Assembly (NCBI GenBank): GCA_026419195.1 | Contig: JANZZV010000008.1 | Span: 18,915-82,914 of the forward strand | Direction: 5' to 3' | From: Fervidobacterium sp. | Lineage (GTDB): Bacteria > Thermotogota > Thermotogae > Thermotogales > Fervidobacteriaceae | Length of the DNA: 64,000 nucleotides | Part shown: positions 26,038-34,779 of the stretch, one piece after another | Position numbering within the stretch: the first letter of the stretch is position 1 | Layout: each line of letters starts with the position of its first letter | Position numbers and translations under genes: made by a program | The notes under the pieces: model-generated | What the model was told of the DNA's origin: nothing | What the model saw: only the letters and a program-made list of their open reading frames with translations | Database searches by the model: none

Positions 26038-27030
26038 TTAATTTTCTTTATAGAAATACTGAATAGATTCATTTATAACCCTTCTATCAAAAGCCAAATC
26101 GGCATGATCACAATTTAGAAAAACCTTTTCTCTTCCAAAATATGTGGCGCTTACCAGAGGTACAAGTCCATCACTTTGAACGTACACAGAATCTTCCGGA
26201 TATAAAATTTTTACAACGGTACTGATCGCATACAACGCTGCAGTAGAAAATATTTCTGTATCAACGATGTTTAAAAGGACTTCTGTTGGTTCATTAACAA
26301 CAACTCCAGCAAGATTTAGGAATTCTACTCCATCAGGTATAACCGGGTTATTGAACCCCACCGCTACATACTTGTAGTTTGGTGCCTCAATAAAAACTCC
26401 TGAAGCATTCGCAGATAAAAGTATAGGTTCTATAATACTGTACTTATGATGAAGTTTTAAAATTAACTTGTCCATAAGAACAAAATTAGCTAACGGTGAA
26501 CCAATGTGTGGTGTACCAGCAAATATTATTTTGATTACAAGATTTCTGAAAGATTCATCTTGAAGAGCGTATCTTACTAAAATTCCACCCATACTGTGTG
26601 CGTAAATGTTGACCTTTGAGTTTAGTCTTTTTATTTCTTTAATTAATACTTCTGAACTTTCTTCAAGAGGAACATCTAATGATGGATAAATGAAAATGTA
26701 TAACCCATAAACTTCCGGCAATAACCTTAACCAACTTTCTGCAAAGAGCTTTTTATAAAGAGTCCACTCCCCATAAATTTCATACGGATCTATTCCATGA
26801 ATAAGAATTACAGGTTCTTTGCCTTTTCTTAATTCAACAAGTTTACATTCTGGTCTTTTCCAAGATTGCTTTACCACTTTTGTGTATTCAAAAAAGGGTT
26901 TTATTTCATAAAGAGACCTATAAACGGGGACTATCCCGTTGTAATACACGTAATATTCCTCAGCAAATCCAACTGAAACACAGAAAATTACACAAAGCAA
27001 TATTGATAGATTCAGTACACCAATTTTAAT
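26038..27030 (-). CDS. exported alpha/beta-hydrolase (lipase-like), probable ATT start
   Basis: About 330 residues. Serine-hydrolase features: oxyanion region VILIHGIDPYE, nucleophile elbow AHSMGG (GxSxG-like), a probable acid in SDGLVPLVS and the His in NCDHADLAF, so it is a likely esterase or lipase. The only standard start in frame is TTG at 27000, without SD and cutting the signal peptide. Seven bases after a strong GGAGG (27042-27038) lies an in-frame ATT at 27030. From there the N-terminus begins KIGVLNLSILLCVIFCVSVG, a complete signal peptide ending in FA-EE. I therefore use ATT. It overlaps the DUF47 stop by 19 bases. Confidence 0.72.
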   Translation of the reverse strand: MKIGVLNLSILLCVIFCVSVGFAEEYYVYYNGIVPVYRSLYEIKPFFEYTKVVKQSWKRPECKLVELRKGKEPVILIHGIDPYEIYGEWTLYKKLFAESWLRLLPEVYGLYIFIYPSLDVPLEESSEVLIKEIKRLNSKVNIYAHSMGGILVRYALQDESFRNLVIKIIFAGTPHIGSPLANFVLMDKLILKLHHKYSIIEPILLSANASGVFIEAPNYKYVAVGFNNPVIPDGVEFLNLAGVVVNEPTEVLLNIVDTEIFSTAALYAISTVVKILYPEDSVYVQSDGLVPLVSATYFGREKVFLNCDHADLAFDRRVINESIQYFYKEN

Positions 27031-27659
27031 AATAAAACCTCCAGAACGTCAGAAGCATCTTCGGTTCTGTCAACTATATCGCCAATATTTATGACCAACT
27101 CTTTCAGTTGCATCTTTTCTGATAAATGTATGTCTAGTAAAAAAATCTCTTTAAGCAGTTTTTCTTCAACAATATCTTCTTCGTGTTCTAATTTTTCAAC
27201 TTCCAAAATAAGTGGAGTAACGTTATCTATGTTATTGAAAAGTTCCTTAACGGAATTAGAAAAAGACTTTGTCGCATTTATGCTGCACTCAAGCTGAGAA
27301 AAAATCATATCTCTTAGATCTTTTGGTATGTTTGGTCGCTGATAATCGATTATTTTGCTGACAGATTCACATTTGTTCACAATTTTGTCTATGCTCTCAC
27401 TTAATGAATGTATCACTTCTCTCATGTCGGGTAAAAACAAACCCTTGTAAGTCTCTGAAATTATATATCGCCTGATCTCATCGGCCTCATGTTCTATACG
27501 CTTGATAGCAGAAAAAAACTCGGTCATTCTGTCGCAATTTTCTGAGAAATAACAACTAAAATATTCTTTTAAAGCCAACGTGGCTTCAACTGTCTTAAAG
27601 GAAAGATTTATAATTTTTTCAATCACTTCCTTTTCCTTCCTTGCAAATGCAAATGGCAT
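27012..27659 (-). CDS. DUF47/PhoU-like protein
   Basis: 215 residues, almost wholly helical, of the DUF47 (TIGR00153) family related to PhoU. Typical elements: a FxxAIKRIEHEADEIRR helix with the metal-binding ExxxD pattern, and a matching second half VEKLEHEEDIVEEKL. Often paired with PiT phosphate transporters; no transporter is adjacent here. ATG at 27659 chosen for the SD AGGGGTG five bases upstream; the frame extends six codons further. Confidence 0.82.
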   Translation of the reverse strand: MPFAFARKEKEVIEKIINLSFKTVEATLALKEYFSCYFSENCDRMTEFFSAIKRIEHEADEIRRYIISETYKGLFLPDMREVIHSLSESIDKIVNKCESVSKIIDYQRPNIPKDLRDMIFSQLECSINATKSFSNSVKELFNNIDNVTPLILEVEKLEHEEDIVEEKLLKEIFLLDIHLSEKMQLKELVINIGDIVDRTEDASDVLEVLLLKLVY

Positions 27660-27677
27660 ATTAACACCCCTACACAA

Positions 27678-28229
27678 TTATATCACAAATTGCTTTTTTT
27701 CGAAGAAGTAAAGTAAAGAATCTCCATATTCCTTCGTTTTAATTACTTCTAAAAGTTTTATGTCTTCTTCTTTTGGTTTTTCTCTTTTCGAACATTGAAG
27801 AATAAAAATCGAATCATTATTCATTATATGGTGTACCCTTTGAACAATATCCTTTACTATTCCTAAGTCATAAGGAGGATCTGAAAAAACTAAATCAAAT
27901 TTTCTTCCGCACTCTTCAAGAAAACTTCTAACATCATTTCTATAAAAGTTCACAATACTTTCAACTCCTAGGAGTTTGGCGTTAGTTTTAACAGTAGAAA
28001 TCGCTTTTGCGGAAGCGTCAACAAATGTAACACTACTTGCTCCGTTACTCAACATTTCAAATCCTACAATACCACTGCCACAACAGATATCAGCACAAAT
28101 TTTACCGTTAAAATCTATCATACTCGAAAGTGCGCGTCTAATTACAGCAGGCGTGTACCTTGTTCTTGAATCCGGCACTGTGTTAATTATCTTTCCTTTG
28201 TATTTACCCGTTTCGATCCGCAACATCAT
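27678..28229 (-). CDS. rsmD: 16S rRNA (guanine966-N2)-methyltransferase
   Basis: 183 residues. RsmD N-terminus LRIETGKYKGK, the TRYTPAVIRRAL substrate loop, SAM motif ICCGSGIVGFEM and the catalytic SDPPYDLG. Methylates G966 of 16S rRNA. Two tandem ATGs; the first overlaps the rsmI stop in ATGA. Confidence 0.9.
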   Translation of the reverse strand: MMLRIETGKYKGKIINTVPDSRTRYTPAVIRRALSSMIDFNGKICADICCGSGIVGFEMLSNGASSVTFVDASAKAISTVKTNAKLLGVESIVNFYRNDVRSFLEECGRKFDLVFSDPPYDLGIVKDIVQRVHHIMNNDSIFILQCSKREKPKEEDIKLLEVIKTKEYGDSLLYFFEKKQFVI

Positions 28230-28960
28230 TCTCCACTCTCTGTCTTATTTTTGTTGATCGCATCTGTTATTTTAACAATTACTGTTAATTCACCTTTCGT
28301 TTGCTTAAATCTTTCAATAGCATCTTCAACCTTCCCAAAAAACGATTCTTCGTAAATCTTAGTTAACTCACGCGCGATAAAAATCTCACAATTCCCCAAT
28401 ATGTTCAGTATATCTTGAAGTGTTTTGCCCAACCTCTCGGGACTCTCAAAAAATACCAGAGTGTCTATTAATTCATAATCTCTAATTTCATATAATTTCC
28501 TCAACAACCTTCTTCTATTCTTATCTTTCGGCATGAAACCAACAAAATAAAAATGACTCCCAGAGAATCCACTTAAAGCTACAGATGTTGTAAGCGCACT
28601 TGGACCAGGAATAACTCTAACAGTTATACCTTCTTCGTGACATCTTCTTACTAAATTACATCCAGGATCAGAGATAACCGGCATCCCTGCGTCGGTTACC
28701 TGAGCAATCTTCTTTCCAGATTTCAATTGCAGAATTATTTTTTCAATTTTTTTATTGGAATTATGCTCGTTAAAAGATTCAAGTGGTTTTTTAATATCAA
28801 AATGTTCGAGTAATTTTAAAGTTCTTCTTGTGTCTTCAGCTAGTATTAAATCTACCATTTGGAGTGTCTCTATAGCGCGCAGCGTTATATCCTTCAAATT
28901 ACCTATAGGAGTTCCTATCACATAAAGTACACCTTTATTATCTATATTTACATTTTCCAT
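28226..28960 (-). CDS. rsmI: 16S rRNA (cytidine1402-2'-O)-methyltransferase
   Basis: 244 residues of the tetrapyrrole-methylase fold. LYVIGTPIGNLKDITLRAI at the start, AEDTRRTLKLL, QVTDAGMPVISDPG and the GPSALTTSVALSGF loop are all RsmI signatures. ATG with AGGTAGG upstream. Overlaps the lipoyl-transfer gene by 13 bases on one side and rsmD by four on the other. Confidence 0.95.
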   Translation of the reverse strand: MENVNIDNKGVLYVIGTPIGNLKDITLRAIETLQMVDLILAEDTRRTLKLLEHFDIKKPLESFNEHNSNKKIEKIILQLKSGKKIAQVTDAGMPVISDPGCNLVRRCHEEGITVRVIPGPSALTTSVALSGFSGSHFYFVGFMPKDKNRRRLLRKLYEIRDYELIDTLVFFESPERLGKTLQDILNILGNCEIFIARELTKIYEESFFGKVEDAIERFKQTKGELTVIVKITDAINKNKTESGE

Positions 28961-29673
28961 AAGAACCTACCTTTCAATTCATTTGCCTTTGCTTTTAATA
29001 ACTCTTCAAATGGAAAAAGTTTAGTTGGGCCCAAGTGTTTTTCAAAGGCTACCTTTAATCTTTCCACAATATCTTTCAACGGAACAAACTTGTAGTCATA
29101 GAGACCTTTCATAGGTATTTCAAGATCTCTCGTTTTTTTAAAGCAGTACTTTATTTCATCATGAGGTACAAGTACGATAGATCCATGTTGCAATATATAA
29201 TCTTGTGTGCGCATTTGGGCACTACCTATTACTTTTATTCCATCAAGAACTACCTCATATGCAGATGGAACTTGAAAACATACGTCAGTCAATAACTTTC
29301 TTTTTCCATCAACTAGTTCCACAGGGTATCCTAAATCATTTAATCCACCGGCAATAATCTTTGATATAAAATGGTAGAGCTCTAAAACTTTTGTATTAAA
29401 AAGCTCGTGTCTTTTTGGAATAATCACACAATAAGTTAACTCTTCCCAATGAAGAACCGCTCTACCTCCAGACGGTCTTCTAACGATATCAAATTTTTGA
29501 TTTTCTATGTACTCGTAATTCAAATCTTCTATTTTTTGATGTTTTCCAAGAGAAAGAGTCGGAATCTTCCAGGTATAAAACCTCACCGTTACATCATCTG
29601 TAACCTCACCTAATGCAACATCTATAGCCATATTCGTTGCGCCGTCTAAATTGTATGATTCATAGAAATACAT
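28948..29673 (-). CDS. LipM-type octanoyl/lipoyl transferase
   Basis: 241 residues of the biotin/lipoate protein ligase fold. It has RRPSGGRAVLH for acyl binding, VIGSAQMR with the conserved Lys/Gln region, QHGSI, and the Cys-containing loop DVCFQVPSAYE that in LipM carries the acyl-enzyme cysteine. It would move octanoate from acyl carrier protein to GcvH or a similar lipoyl domain; a lipoate ligase role is the alternative. Start is ATG at 29673 with AAGGAG eight bases upstream; the GTG three codons earlier abuts that SD. Confidence 0.82.
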   Translation of the reverse strand: MYFYESYNLDGATNMAIDVALGEVTDDVTVRFYTWKIPTLSLGKHQKIEDLNYEYIENQKFDIVRRPSGGRAVLHWEELTYCVIIPKRHELFNTKVLELYHFISKIIAGGLNDLGYPVELVDGKRKLLTDVCFQVPSAYEVVLDGIKVIGSAQMRTQDYILQHGSIVLVPHDEIKYCFKKTRDLEIPMKGLYDYKFVPLKDIVERLKVAFEKHLGPTKLFPFEELLKAKANELKGRFLWKM

Positions 29674-29678
29674 CCGAG

Positions 29679-30266
29679 TCACTCCTTAAATCTTTTTGTT
29701 AATAAAAAGACAGGATTTATAGCCAAAACTATTATAACCTTAATTACATATTGAGACAATATCATAGACCAAAGACTTGGATAAACACCAAGAAATGCCG
29801 CGTAAGTAAATACCAAAGTATCAACAAGCTGAGCTATGACTACAGAAAGTAAGTTTGAAAAGAAAGTATTCTTGAAAAAGGCCTTGTTGAATATGTAATG
29901 ATTTACAAGTTGCGATGCACCATACGCTAATAAACTTGATAATGTAAATCTCCAATTAGTACCAAGTATAAGCTTGTAAGCCTCTGATCTTTCAATTGAA
30001 AGCGCAGGCATAAATAAACTAACCAAAATGAGTCCACTTGCCGTTGCTTGTGCTAAGAAACCCATAAATATAAGATACTTGGAATATCTTCTGTCAATAA
30101 CGTCAGAAACCATATTGGAAAGTATAAAAGTAAATGTATAACTCACTATAGACGCTGGAAAAACAAAGATACCAAGCTTGACCACTTTGGAAGCTAAAAC
30201 ATTTGAAATAACAATGCCTGTTATGAAAAGTGTTGTAAATAGCATAATCCTTTTTTCTGTTTTCAT
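29679..30266 (-). CDS. VUT-family (YhhQ-like) queuosine precursor transporter
   Basis: 195 residues with about six membrane helices. ITGIVISNVLASKVVKLG and the FILSNMVSDVIDRRYSK loop are the VUT/YhhQ signature. E. coli YhhQ imports preQ0/preQ1 for tRNA queuosine synthesis. ATG with AAAAGGAGG upstream. First gene of the long minus-strand run that goes down to secF. Confidence 0.85.
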   Translation of the reverse strand: MKTEKRIMLFTTLFITGIVISNVLASKVVKLGIFVFPASIVSYTFTFILSNMVSDVIDRRYSKYLIFMGFLAQATASGLILVSLFMPALSIERSEAYKLILGTNWRFTLSSLLAYGASQLVNHYIFNKAFFKNTFFSNLLSVVIAQLVDTLVFTYAAFLGVYPSLWSMILSQYVIKVIIVLAINPVFLLTKRFKE

Positions 30267-30536
30267 GTAATCCGGTCCTCCTTTTACCAGCTAAATATTT
30301 CTAATTTTGCGATTTTTATGGCATGATATTATACTTCACCATCGAATCAAAGACCATTTTTTAAACCAAAATTTACCATATTTTTTACATCTTCGTAACC
30401 ATAAAAATCAAAAATAGTGTATATAATATTGTTCGTACTACTGACGTATTTTGTTCACTTAAGTAGACATGACTATATAAGTTACTAAAGGATGTATACT
30501 TAACACGACAAAAAATACTGATGGGGAGGGATTGTT

Positions 30537-30950
30537 ATGAAGAGTTTGGGAAGGCACATCATAGCAGAATTTTATGACTGCGACAAGCAAATACTCGACA
30601 ATATCGACGCTATTGAGTTTCACATGAAACAAGCTGCTTATGAAACTGGTGCAACGATAGTTAACTCATCTTTTCACCGGTTCCTCCCCTATGGAGTGAG
30701 CGGTGTAGTTGTAATAAGCGAATCGCATTTGACAATTCATACATGGCCAGAATATGGTTACGCAGCTGTTGACTTATTCACATGCGGTGATCATGTTGAT
30801 CCTTGGAAGGCATTTACATATCTTAAGAAAATCTTCAAATCGCAGAGAGCCCATGTTGTTGAACACCTCAGAGGAAAATACGACGAAGTTGGTATTCCAG
30901 AAAACGCCCCACATAAAGCGTACGTTGAAGAATTAGTTGAAAGTTTGTAA
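30537..30950 (+). CDS. speD: S-adenosylmethionine decarboxylase proenzyme
   Basis: 137 residues; decarboxylates SAM to supply aminopropyl groups. Self-cleaving prokaryotic SpeD: the pyruvoyl-forming Ser63 sits in [12 protein letters not shown], with the catalytic Cys in [11 protein letters not shown] with GGGGAGGG upstream. A TATAAT-like box at 30422-30427 and TATATA at 30474-30479 are promoter candidates, neither with a good -35. 52 bases before speE. Confidence 0.95.
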   Translation: MKSLGRHIIAEFYDCDKQILDNIDAIEFHMKQAAYETGATIVNSSFHRFLPYGVSGVVVISESHLTIHTWPEYGYAAVDLFTCGDHVDPWKAFTYLKKIFKSQRAHVVEHLRGKYDEVGIPENAPHKAYVEELVESL

Positions 30951-31002
30951 AAGTTCTTGATACATCAAACTTTGCTTAATTTATCTCCGAGGAGGTGCAA
31001 CT

Positions 31003-31890
31003 GTGAGCAAAGAACTGGAAAAGGAATTAAAAACAGGCAGACACATAATATACATGGAATGGTATTCAAAAGATCCTGGTGGTCTTTTTATGCGAGTTAA
31101 CAAGTACATTTATTCCGCTCAAAGTCAATATCAAAGAATAGATATATTTGAAACACCATTTTATGGGAGAGTCTTTGCACTTGATGGCATAACAATGACA
31201 ACAGAGATAGATGAATTCATGTACCATGAGATGCTTGTGCACGTACCGATGTTCATGCATCCAAACCCAAGAAAAGTGTTAGTCATAGGCGGCGGAGATG
31301 GTGGAAGTATAAGAGAAGTTTTGAAACATTCTTGTGTTGAAAAAGCTGTTATGTGCGAAATAGATGAGTTAGTAGTTAAGGCTGCAATGGAGTATCTTCC
31401 ATACACCGCTTCGAAATTAACAGATCCAAGGGTTGAACTTGTATATGAAGATGGTGCAAAATTCGTTAGACAATTTAAAAATGAATTTGACGTTATAATA
31501 ATCGATTCCACAGATCCGACTGCCGGTGAAGGTGGGCATTTGTTTACACTTGAGTTTTATAAAGCATGTTACGAGGCTCTAAAAGAAGACGGAATACTTT
31601 GTGCACAAACTGAAGGTATGACCTACGATTATGAGTGGGGTTCAACTGCTTATAAAAGAATTAAATCAAACTTTCCTCTAACTAAGATGTATCTTGGGTT
31701 TATGCCAACTTACCCAGGTGGTATTTGGTCTTACACATACGCATCAAAATCTAAAATACATCCAGTGAAAGATTTCAACCCTGAAAAAGTAAAAAGTTTC
31801 AAGGAACCTTTAAGGTACTATAATGAGGAGATACATGTAGCTGCTTTCGCACTTCCAAATTTTGTTAAAAAGTACATAGGTGAAGAATAA
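31003..31890 (+). CDS. speE: polyamine aminopropyltransferase (spermidine synthase)
   Basis: 295 residues. Transfers aminopropyl from decarboxylated SAM to a diamine. VIGGGDGGSIREVLKH for dcSAM binding, MTTEIDEFMYHEM, and the catalytic Asp in IIIDSTDPTAGEGGH. Slightly longer at the N-terminus than E. coli SpeE, as in Thermotoga. GTG start with AGGAGGTG. Followed by a hairpin, then an XRE-cupin regulator. Confidence 0.95.
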   Translation: MSKELEKELKTGRHIIYMEWYSKDPGGLFMRVNKYIYSAQSQYQRIDIFETPFYGRVFALDGITMTTEIDEFMYHEMLVHVPMFMHPNPRKVLVIGGGDGGSIREVLKHSCVEKAVMCEIDELVVKAAMEYLPYTASKLTDPRVELVYEDGAKFVRQFKNEFDVIIIDSTDPTAGEGGHLFTLEFYKACYEALKEDGILCAQTEGMTYDYEWGSTAYKRIKSNFPLTKMYLGFMPTYPGGIWSYTYASKSKIHPVKDFNPEKVKSFKEPLRYYNEEIHVAAFALPNFVKKYIGEE

Positions 31891-31901
31891 GATTTTTGGT
31901 A

Positions 31902-31925
31902 AACGGCAGGTTTTATCCTGCCGTT
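31902..31925 (+). terminator. hairpin after speE
   Basis: Perfect 9-bp stem AACGGCAGG/CCTGCCGTT with a six-base loop; the T-run after it is broken (CTTAATTAA), so termination may be partial and the regulator gene could be read through. Confidence 0.6.
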
Positions 31926-31985
31926 CTTAATTAAATTTGAGATTATCAAACAATTTTATGCGTTTAACCGATACGAGGTGAGATA

Positions 31986-32513
31986 GTGAAGCTTGGCAGT
32001 AAGATAAAAAGATTGAGAATCGCACGCGGGTATACTCAGGAAGAACTTGCAGATAGATGTGATTTGTCGAGAAGTTTTATATCACAACTTGAAAGTGATA
32101 AAGTTTCACCATCCGTAGAAACCTTAGAGCGTGTATTAAGGGTACTCGGAACAGATTTAAAACATTTTTTCTCGGACGAGCCTAAGAAAATTGTCTTCAA
32201 AAAAATAGAGCGCGTACCAATTTACGAATTACCTAAAGGCGTCAAAATTGACATACTTATGGACGGAGTAGAAGATAAGGAAATCGATGCAAAGATCGTT
32301 GAGCTTGAACCTGGAGCACAAACAGAACAAGAGGATTATCACGATGGTGATGAGTTTGGATTTGTAATAGAAGGATCTGTGGAGATTTATATAGATGGCA
32401 AGAAATATAGAGCCAATGAAGGAGATTGCTTCTATTATTCCGCCGATTGTATACACTACCTTAGAAACCCTGGAAAAGAAAAAGCAAAGATATTGTGGAT
32501 ACAAACTATATGA
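31986..32513 (+). CDS. XRE-family regulator with C-terminal cupin
   Basis: 175 residues. N-terminal helix-turn-helix of the Cro/CI type (LGSKIKRLRIARGYTQEEL ... LSRSFISQLE), linker, and a small-molecule-binding cupin from ~110 (HDGDEFGFVIEGSVEI, then GDCFYYSADCIHYLRNPG with metal-type His/Glu). This layout matches PuuR-like regulators of polyamine or amino-acid metabolism, and it lies just after speD-speE, so polyamine control is plausible. GTG start with GAGGTGAG. Confidence 0.85.
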   Translation: MKLGSKIKRLRIARGYTQEELADRCDLSRSFISQLESDKVSPSVETLERVLRVLGTDLKHFFSDEPKKIVFKKIERVPIYELPKGVKIDILMDGVEDKEIDAKIVELEPGAQTEQEDYHDGDEFGFVIEGSVEIYIDGKKYRANEGDCFYYSADCIHYLRNPGKEKAKILWIQTI

Positions 32514-32547
32514 CATTCAAAATAACAATATGATTTTTAAAATTTTC

Positions 32548-32578
32548 TGGTAGCAGAATCATTCTGCTACCATTTTTT
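32548..32578 (+). terminator. intrinsic terminator after the XRE-cupin gene
   Basis: Stem GGTAGCAG/CTGCTACC (longer if the loop closes) followed by ATTTTTT. Confidence 0.8.
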
Positions 32579-32797
32579 AACTGCACAACATTTAGCGGAG
32601 TTGCTTATGCTGAACTTTAAGGTTCTTGCGGTGATATTTTTATACTTGTAGAAAGAATAAACATCGCCCAATACATAGTGATTCAGTGGTATTACAACGA
32701 GTCGGAGAAAATTATGATCACGGAAGAAACAAAAAGTGTGAACATCGGTTAGTTCTGTTAATATTGGTGGTATAACAATATCTTTAAATCCTATTCG
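32567..32797 (-). pseudogene. start-less open frame, probable gene remnant
   Basis: 76 codons stay open on the minus strand from a stop at 32798 to TAG at 32567, giving a protein-like composition (for example RLVVIPLNHYVLGDVYSFYK). No ATG or GTG lies in frame and no SD is seen; the end runs into the plus-strand terminator. Family unknown. Best read as a fragment. Confidence 0.35.
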
Positions 32798-32953
32798 TTA
32801 TTCTAATAGAAAATGTTACGGATTTATAGGGATAAATTGTCAATTTCTTCGGATAAAATGAGATATTTTGATTTTCTGAAGAAAGTAATGATAAGAACTT
32901 GTATGAAAATTCATATCATAAGATTTTCCAGACGGGGTAACATCTTTTTATCC

Positions 32954-33346
32954 CTAGGTAAAACATAGGGAGTGTAGAATGTATAGTAAGTTTTCCTTTC
33001 GGGAAAAATCACTAAATCGAAAGAGTCTATTGGAATTTCTGATATCGTTGTTTTCAAATCCCTTTGGAGGAAAGAAGATATTATCGTTGTTTTCTATTTC
33101 AGGTGTTATCAATGATTCAAAATCTCCGTAAGTATCATCAGGTTCCTCTGAAAGGTCTCTTACAAAAATATTTGTTATCTTTATCGATTGATACACAGGA
33201 ATATTCCTAAATCTTACAAAAAATGGAACTATATAATTTAGTTTTACTTGAACTTGACCTACCGTTGCCTTTTCTTGCAAGATTCTTAAAGCAAATACAC
33301 CGGTGGCACCAGGAAGATCTACTGGAATGTCGAAATTAACCACCAC
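32954..33346 (-). pseudogene. fragment of a beta-rich, possibly chaperone-like envelope protein
   Basis: 130 codons from GTG at 33346; the frame stays open 11 codons further upstream but no SD precedes either. The first 80 residues look like a beta-sandwich (VVNFDIPVDLPG, GQVQVKLNYIVPFFVRFR), reminiscent of fimbrial-chaperone-type domains, and start in mid-domain without a signal peptide. The last 40 residues lose that character. I consider it a truncated remnant; the resemblance is by eye only. Confidence 0.4.
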
Positions 33347-33444
33347 TTTTTTCTGTTGTTGAATAGAGAGTGCATAACTTTATTCTTTTAGCTTCACATA
33401 TTGCTTTAAATATACTTTTTATTGGGACCATCAAAGACATAATC

Positions 33445-33657
33445 TCAACCATCTGTGATAAAATCTATCACTTCGATGCTAACTATTGATTGCGTTGGAA
33501 TATCGTTATCCATACCTCCTATCAACTCTCTACAAAATTTCTGACTTAGTATAACGTCTCTAACATATTTAAACATATTTATTACTTCCTGTTCGTCCAA
33601 AATTTTGACGAAGAAAGTATCTTTCTCTCGTTGATAACTGTATAATTTAGCTTTCAA
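33445..33657 (-). CDS. small hypothetical protein, 70 residues
   Basis: Begins at TTG 33657, 12 bases after GAGGAGG (an in-frame ATT one codon earlier is nearer the SD). Charged, no membrane segment, no family recognised; ends SIEVIDFITDG. It lies among fragments, so it may itself be a relic. Confidence 0.35.
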   Translation of the reverse strand: MKAKLYSYQREKDTFFVKILDEQEVINMFKYVRDVILSQKFCRELIGGMDNDIPTQSIVSIEVIDFITDG

Positions 33658-33754
33658 AATGTCTTTACGCCTCCTCTCAGTTGGAGTAACAAATTACTGT
33701 AAATCTTGTTCACAAGATTCCTAAACTACTGAATCTAGTCGTCATCAAAACCTC

Positions 33755-34036
33755 TCAGTAATTTAGAATCAAGAATTTTTTATCCTGTTGTAACTTCTTT
33801 GCTAAGTTCTTCAAAATCTTTTTATGGTTGAGCTATCAACTTGTCTTTCAAACACAAAAAAATCTGCTAATTGATTAACATACGTATATTTACGCTTTGT
33901 TAGCAAGTACATGAAAATAAATATTTCTCTTTTAGAAGGTGATAACTCTGAAGCTTCATCAATTGAAAAGTCTCCCAAGAACCTATCAAACTCCTCACCC
34001 TTCCACACCTTTCCATTTTCAGAAAAAACAAGATCA
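33755..34036 (-). pseudogene. frameshifted winged-helix regulator fragment
   Basis: A GTG-started frame (34008-33811) reads LSPSKREIFIFMYLLTK...YVNQLADFF...STIKRF and stops. One base added to the T-run after TCAACCATAAAAAGA would continue it as LKNLAKKLQQDKK to a stop at 33755. The helices and spacing look like the winged helix of OmpR/BTAD-type regulators. Open frame extends upstream to about 34060 without a start. I infer a decayed gene; the family guess is weak. Confidence 0.4.
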
Positions 34037-34304
34037 TAGCAGAATAACCTACAAATATTGCATGTTAAACTAATTTATGACTTCTAATTACAGTAAAGTT
34101 TCATACGATAAATGTTAATTTGAATAGAGAAAATATTAAATTATAATTTACTAAAAATTGCAATTTAGGAGTATACAACTTTCTTTTTCGAATGTCATGA
34201 AAATTGGCTTAGGTTGGAAAAGCGAGTGTTTAGCTTTGTCTAAACTATTTTCAATTATTTTTCACCACTTTTTGCATTTGAAAATAATCTCCGTCATGAT
34301 AAAA
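34037..34304. other. gene-free AT-rich stretch
   Basis: About 270 bases between the decayed fragments and the next promoter. No ORF, repeat or hairpin that I can support. Confidence 0.4.
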
Positions 34305-34333
34305 TTGACTTGAGTTATATTAACACGGATAAT
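34305..34333 (+). promoter_or_regulatory. promoter for the cobalamin-binding subunit/meaB operon
   Basis: TTGACT (34305-34310), 17-base spacer, GATAAT (34328-34333); each box matches five of six consensus bases. Transcription start near 34340, about 30 bases before the ATG. Confidence 0.72.
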
Positions 34334-34371
34334 AGTATATTTTACAAACTTTTCAAGAAGGAGTGGGGTGT

Positions 34372-34779
34372 ATGGAACGAAAAATACGCGTACTTATAGC
34401 GAAACCTGGCCTTGATGGGCATGACAGAGGCGCAAAGGTTGTGGCAAGAGGGTTAAGAGATGCTGGTATGGAGGTTATATACACCGGGTTACGACAAACG
34501 CCGGAAGAAATTGTCAAGGCGGCTATACAAGAAGATGTTGATATCATCGGACTTTCTATTTTGTCTGGTGCGCATATGAGCGTCTGTAAAAAGATTCTTG
34601 AGTTAATGGATAAGTACGATTTTCACGTACCTGTATTTGTTGGTGGAATTATCCCAGCTGACGATTCTGAAGAATTGTTGAAAATGGGAATTAAGGCTGT
34701 CTTTGGACCTGGTACTCCTATTTCTGAAGTTGTTCAGAAAATAAAGGAAGTACTTGAGCAAGGTGTAGAAATGCAATGA
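34372..34779 (+). CDS. methylmalonyl-CoA mutase small subunit / B12-binding domain protein
   Basis: 135 residues consisting only of the cobalamin-binding domain. It has the cofactor motif [19 protein letters not shown] (DxHxxG), the [11 protein letters not shown] loop, and GGIIPADD. Two-subunit mutases carry B12 on this small subunit while a separate large subunit holds the substrate TIM barrel; no large subunit is in this window. ATG at 34372, eight bases after AAGGAG; the GTG at 34363 is within the SD. Overlaps meaB in ATGA. Confidence 0.9.
   Translation: MERKIRVLIAKPGLDGHDRGAKVVARGLRDAGMEVIYTGLRQTPEEIVKAAIQEDVDIIGLSILSGAHMSVCKKILELMDKYDFHVPVFVGGIIPADDSEELLKMGIKAVFGPGTPISEVVQKIKEVLEQGVEMQ

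Noticed and set aside
30267..30536. SAM or polyamine riboswitch upstream of speD
   Set aside because: No paired stems beyond short AT-rich chance matches; only weak promoter-like boxes were seen.
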